Assembly (NCBI GenBank): GCA_016765265.1
Contig: JAESQG010000259.1
Location: 1 to 8,304, forward strand
Origin: Pseudomonadales bacterium
Lineage (GTDB): Bacteria; Pseudomonadota; Gammaproteobacteria; Pseudomonadales; DC-out160
DNA length: 8,304 bases
Direction: 5' to 3'
The position numbers and the translations under genes were made by a program. This document shows, one piece after another, positions 7,070 through 8,304 of the stretch. Every line of letters starts with the position of its first letter. Position 1 is the first letter of the stretch. Under the pieces are notes generated by a model, which made no database searches, was not told the DNA's origin, and saw nothing but the letters and a program-made list of their open reading frames with translations.

Positions 7070-8068
7070 TTAGCTGTCCTTAGACTGTTTGCTGATGTCT
7101 CCCCATGAGACTCCTAAGGGTGTGTTTAGCCACATCCATAGTCGGCCAAAAAAGCCTTTTTGCCTATATTGTGATTGTAGCTCCTTTAGAGTTGTCGAGT
7201 CGGACGTCGTCTGATTTTCTAATATCTGATTTTCGGTCTCAGGGGCAAGGCTCTCAACGCTCTCTACATCTTTGGACGCATCGTCTTGTGCGTCAGCTTC
7301 TGTCTCCTCGAATGGATTTGCTCCAATGGGTGGGAGGTCGATAGTTCCAGATGGTGCAATTTCCAGAGATTCTATAAAAACGGGGATTCCGTCAATATTT
7401 TTCCCGTCTCTTATGTGTTCTAAATTTTTCTCCAAATCTGCTTTTACTGTGGCAACCTGTTGCTTTACTTCATCGGGAAAATGAGGAGCATTTAAAATAA
7501 GATCAGTATCGTGAATAAGAGATTCAAGGTGTTGTGCTAACTTATTTCGGCATTGGTGCTCTTGTGACTTCAGGTTTTCAACTTGGACGCCTAGCTCTTC
7601 TTGAAAAATAGGCAGTTTAGCGGAATCTAAAGAGCAACCACGGTTGTGCAAGGTATACCTGATGGCCACATTTGTCTGGGTTTTGCGAGAAAAGTCTTTT
7701 AGTTCTTTTAGCATGGTGCGGTGACCGAGCTCTATCTCTTCTCTTGATTTACCAACATAGCTCTTTTCAATATCGGCTTCTTTGAGTTGCGATAACGCTA
7801 GAATTTTTTTTATTTCTTTTCCCACCTCCTTATCAAGTTTGTCCAATCGAGTATAGAGTTGCTCTGTCTCTACGGTTTGTAGTCGGTCTATTAGCTGATG
7901 TAAAAGTGCAAATCGGCCCTTCTTCGGAATTTGCGACGGGCGCATCATATGCTGTACTGATTCCATTGTGTTCACGAGTTTAGATAGCTGCTGAGAAAAG
8001 GCCACCAGCTTCTCTATAGCATCTCGTTTTTTCTGTATTGATATCAGTTCGTCAGTATCTGAGGGCAT
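7070..8068 (-). CDS. Helical coiled-coil protein with acidic linker and aromatic C-terminal tail, uncharacterised
   Basis: The protein has 332 residues, with no signal peptide or clear membrane span. Residues 5-100 are amphipathic helix with coil character (IEKLVAFSQQLSKLVNTM, RLDKLDKEVGKEIKKIL). Residues 105-225 form a helical core with two Cys (145, 173) and the segment SRKTQTNVAIRYTLHNRG. Residues 226-250 are more extended. Residues 254-292 are a strongly acidic, Ser/Thr-rich, probably disordered linker. The last 30 residues hold a basic, aromatic tail (KGFFGRLWMWLNTPLGVSW, 304-322), which looks like a conserved binding or membrane-touching motif. ATG 8068 is the first start after an in-frame TAA 12 nt upstream. 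There is no Shine-Dalgarno, so initiation may be weak or another start may be used. It lies 137 bp after engB on the same strand and probably heads a transcript with the anchored coil gene. No family was recognised. Confidence 0.85.
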   Translation of the reverse strand: MPSDTDELISIQKKRDAIEKLVAFSQQLSKLVNTMESVQHMMRPSQIPKKGRFALLHQLIDRLQTVETEQLYTRLDKLDKEVGKEIKKILALSQLKEADIEKSYVGKSREEIELGHRTMLKELKDFSRKTQTNVAIRYTLHNRGCSLDSAKLPIFQEELGVQVENLKSQEHQCRNKLAQHLESLIHDTDLILNAPHFPDEVKQQVATVKADLEKNLEHIRDGKNIDGIPVFIESLEIAPSGTIDLPPIGANPFEETEADAQDDASKDVESVESLAPETENQILENQTTSDSTTLKELQSQYRQKGFFGRLWMWLNTPLGVSWGDISKQSKDS

Positions 8069-8082
8069 CGGGCAACATTAGA

Positions 8083-8130
8083 TGGTCGTAATTTAAGTTG
8101 GTCGTAATTTAAATTGGTAATAGCTTAATT
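8083..8130. repeat. Three 16-bp tandem repeat units upstream of the 332-codon gene
   Basis: The unit TGGTCGTAATTTAAGT (8083-8098) is followed directly by a copy differing at one base (8099-8114) and by a third, diverged copy matching at about 11 of 16 positions (8115-8130). The array is AT-rich and lies 15-62 bp before the minus-strand start codon. It could be a multi-site operator, leader structure or slipped-strand duplication. Confidence 0.7.
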
Positions 8131-8171
8131 CGCTTTCTGTTTAGTAAGTGCTGGCTGGTATTATCAAGTTG

Positions 8172-8199
8172 AGTATAGCTGTAACTCGTTGACTGTTTA
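8172..8199 (-). promoter_or_regulatory. Candidate promoter of the 332-codon gene
   Basis: Read on the minus strand, TAAACA (8194-8199, 4 of 6 to TTGACA) and TATACT (8172-8177, 5 of 6 to TATAAT) are 16 bp apart. This would place the transcript start near 8165, so the tandem repeats at 8083-8130 would fall in the mRNA leader. A second -10-like word, GATAAT, lies a little further on. The evidence is weak. Confidence 0.25.
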
Positions 8200-8205
8200 G
8201 TGTCT

Positions 8206-8304
8206 TTATTGATTTTTTACGGGTACTGACAGCCAATCACCGATGACGGCTCTTGCCTCATCTACGCCTTGTTTTTTCAGGGCTGAAAATAGTTGAATCG
8301 TCGC
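8206..8304 (-). CDS. engB: Ribosome biogenesis GTP-binding protein EngB (YihA/YsxC), C-terminal fragment
   Basis: The last 32 codons and TAA of a minus-strand gene that continues past the right edge. The visible residues include TIQLFSALKKQGVDEARAV followed by IGDWLS, the typical C-terminal helix of EngB (QLFSxLKKxGxDEAR), then a short tail PVKNQ. EngB is a small GTPase needed for assembly of the large ribosomal subunit. The GTP-binding motifs lie outside the window. Its presence near polA matches the usual gammaproteobacterial neighbourhood, though here three extra genes separate the two. Too short for the usual open-frame length cut-offs; assignment rests on the C-terminal motif and context. 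Confidence 0.85.
   Translation of the reverse strand, partial: ATIQLFSALKKQGVDEARAVIGDWLSVPVKNQ

Noticed and set aside
7143..7163. Terminator-like A-run/T-run hairpin in the 3' part of the 332-codon gene
   Set aside because: The stem is almost all A-T, lies inside coding sequence for the conserved-looking tail, and is explained by Lys and Phe codons.
4240..8068. Anti-phage defence system
   Set aside because: No nuclease, helicase, ATPase, toxin or mobile-element gene is present, and the locus lies between housekeeping genes; coiled coils and one anchor are not enough.
8137..8201. CTGTTTAGT repeated at 8137-8145 and 8193-8201, with CTAAACAG at 7062-7069
   Set aside because: Short AT-rich words with irregular spacing and no symmetry; too little to call an operator.
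8069..8205. Spot 42 (spf) RNA next to engB
   Set aside because: In E. coli spf lies between polA and engB, but this gap has neither the recalled Spot 42 sequence nor its GC-rich terminator hairpin.

Overview
This looks like chromosomal DNA from a gammaproteobacterium, probably a marine one. The evidence is a full-length DNA polymerase I that keeps a constant 19-residue offset from the E. coli enzyme across its exonuclease and polymerase domains, and the nearby C-terminus of the GTPase EngB (YihA/YsxC), a common neighbour of polA in this class. The DNA is moderately AT-rich. No mobile element, tRNA, rRNA or CRISPR array is visible. A finer placement (for example Cellvibrionales or Spongiibacteraceae) is only a guess.

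Layout: (1) 1-1086, plus strand, is the 3' part of an amidohydrolase-2 family TIM-barrel hydrolase whose start lies left of the window. (2) 1087-1392 is a non-coding gap with a small hairpin and a weak candidate promoter. (3) 1393-4122, plus, is polA, complete, with all three activities intact by motif. (4) 4240-5625, plus, encodes a soluble coiled-coil protein with a GAF-like domain in its second half. (5) 5629-7014, minus, encodes a coiled-coil protein with one N-terminal membrane anchor. (6) 7070-8068, minus, encodes a helical, coiled-coil protein with an acidic linker and an aromatic C-terminal tail. (7) 8206-8304, minus, is the last 32 codons of engB.

The unusual part is 4240-8068: three uncharacterised, mostly coiled-coil proteins between two housekeeping genes. 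The two minus-strand genes are 55 bp apart, look co-transcribed, and may be read with engB. The plus-strand gene follows polA by 117 bp and meets the minus-strand unit tail to tail with 3 bp between stop codons. Membrane-anchored coil, soluble coil with a putative sensor or binding domain, and coil with a tail motif would fit a cytoplasmic scaffold at the membrane. That joint role is inference from architecture and proximity. polA and engB do not themselves depend on it in any way the sequence shows.
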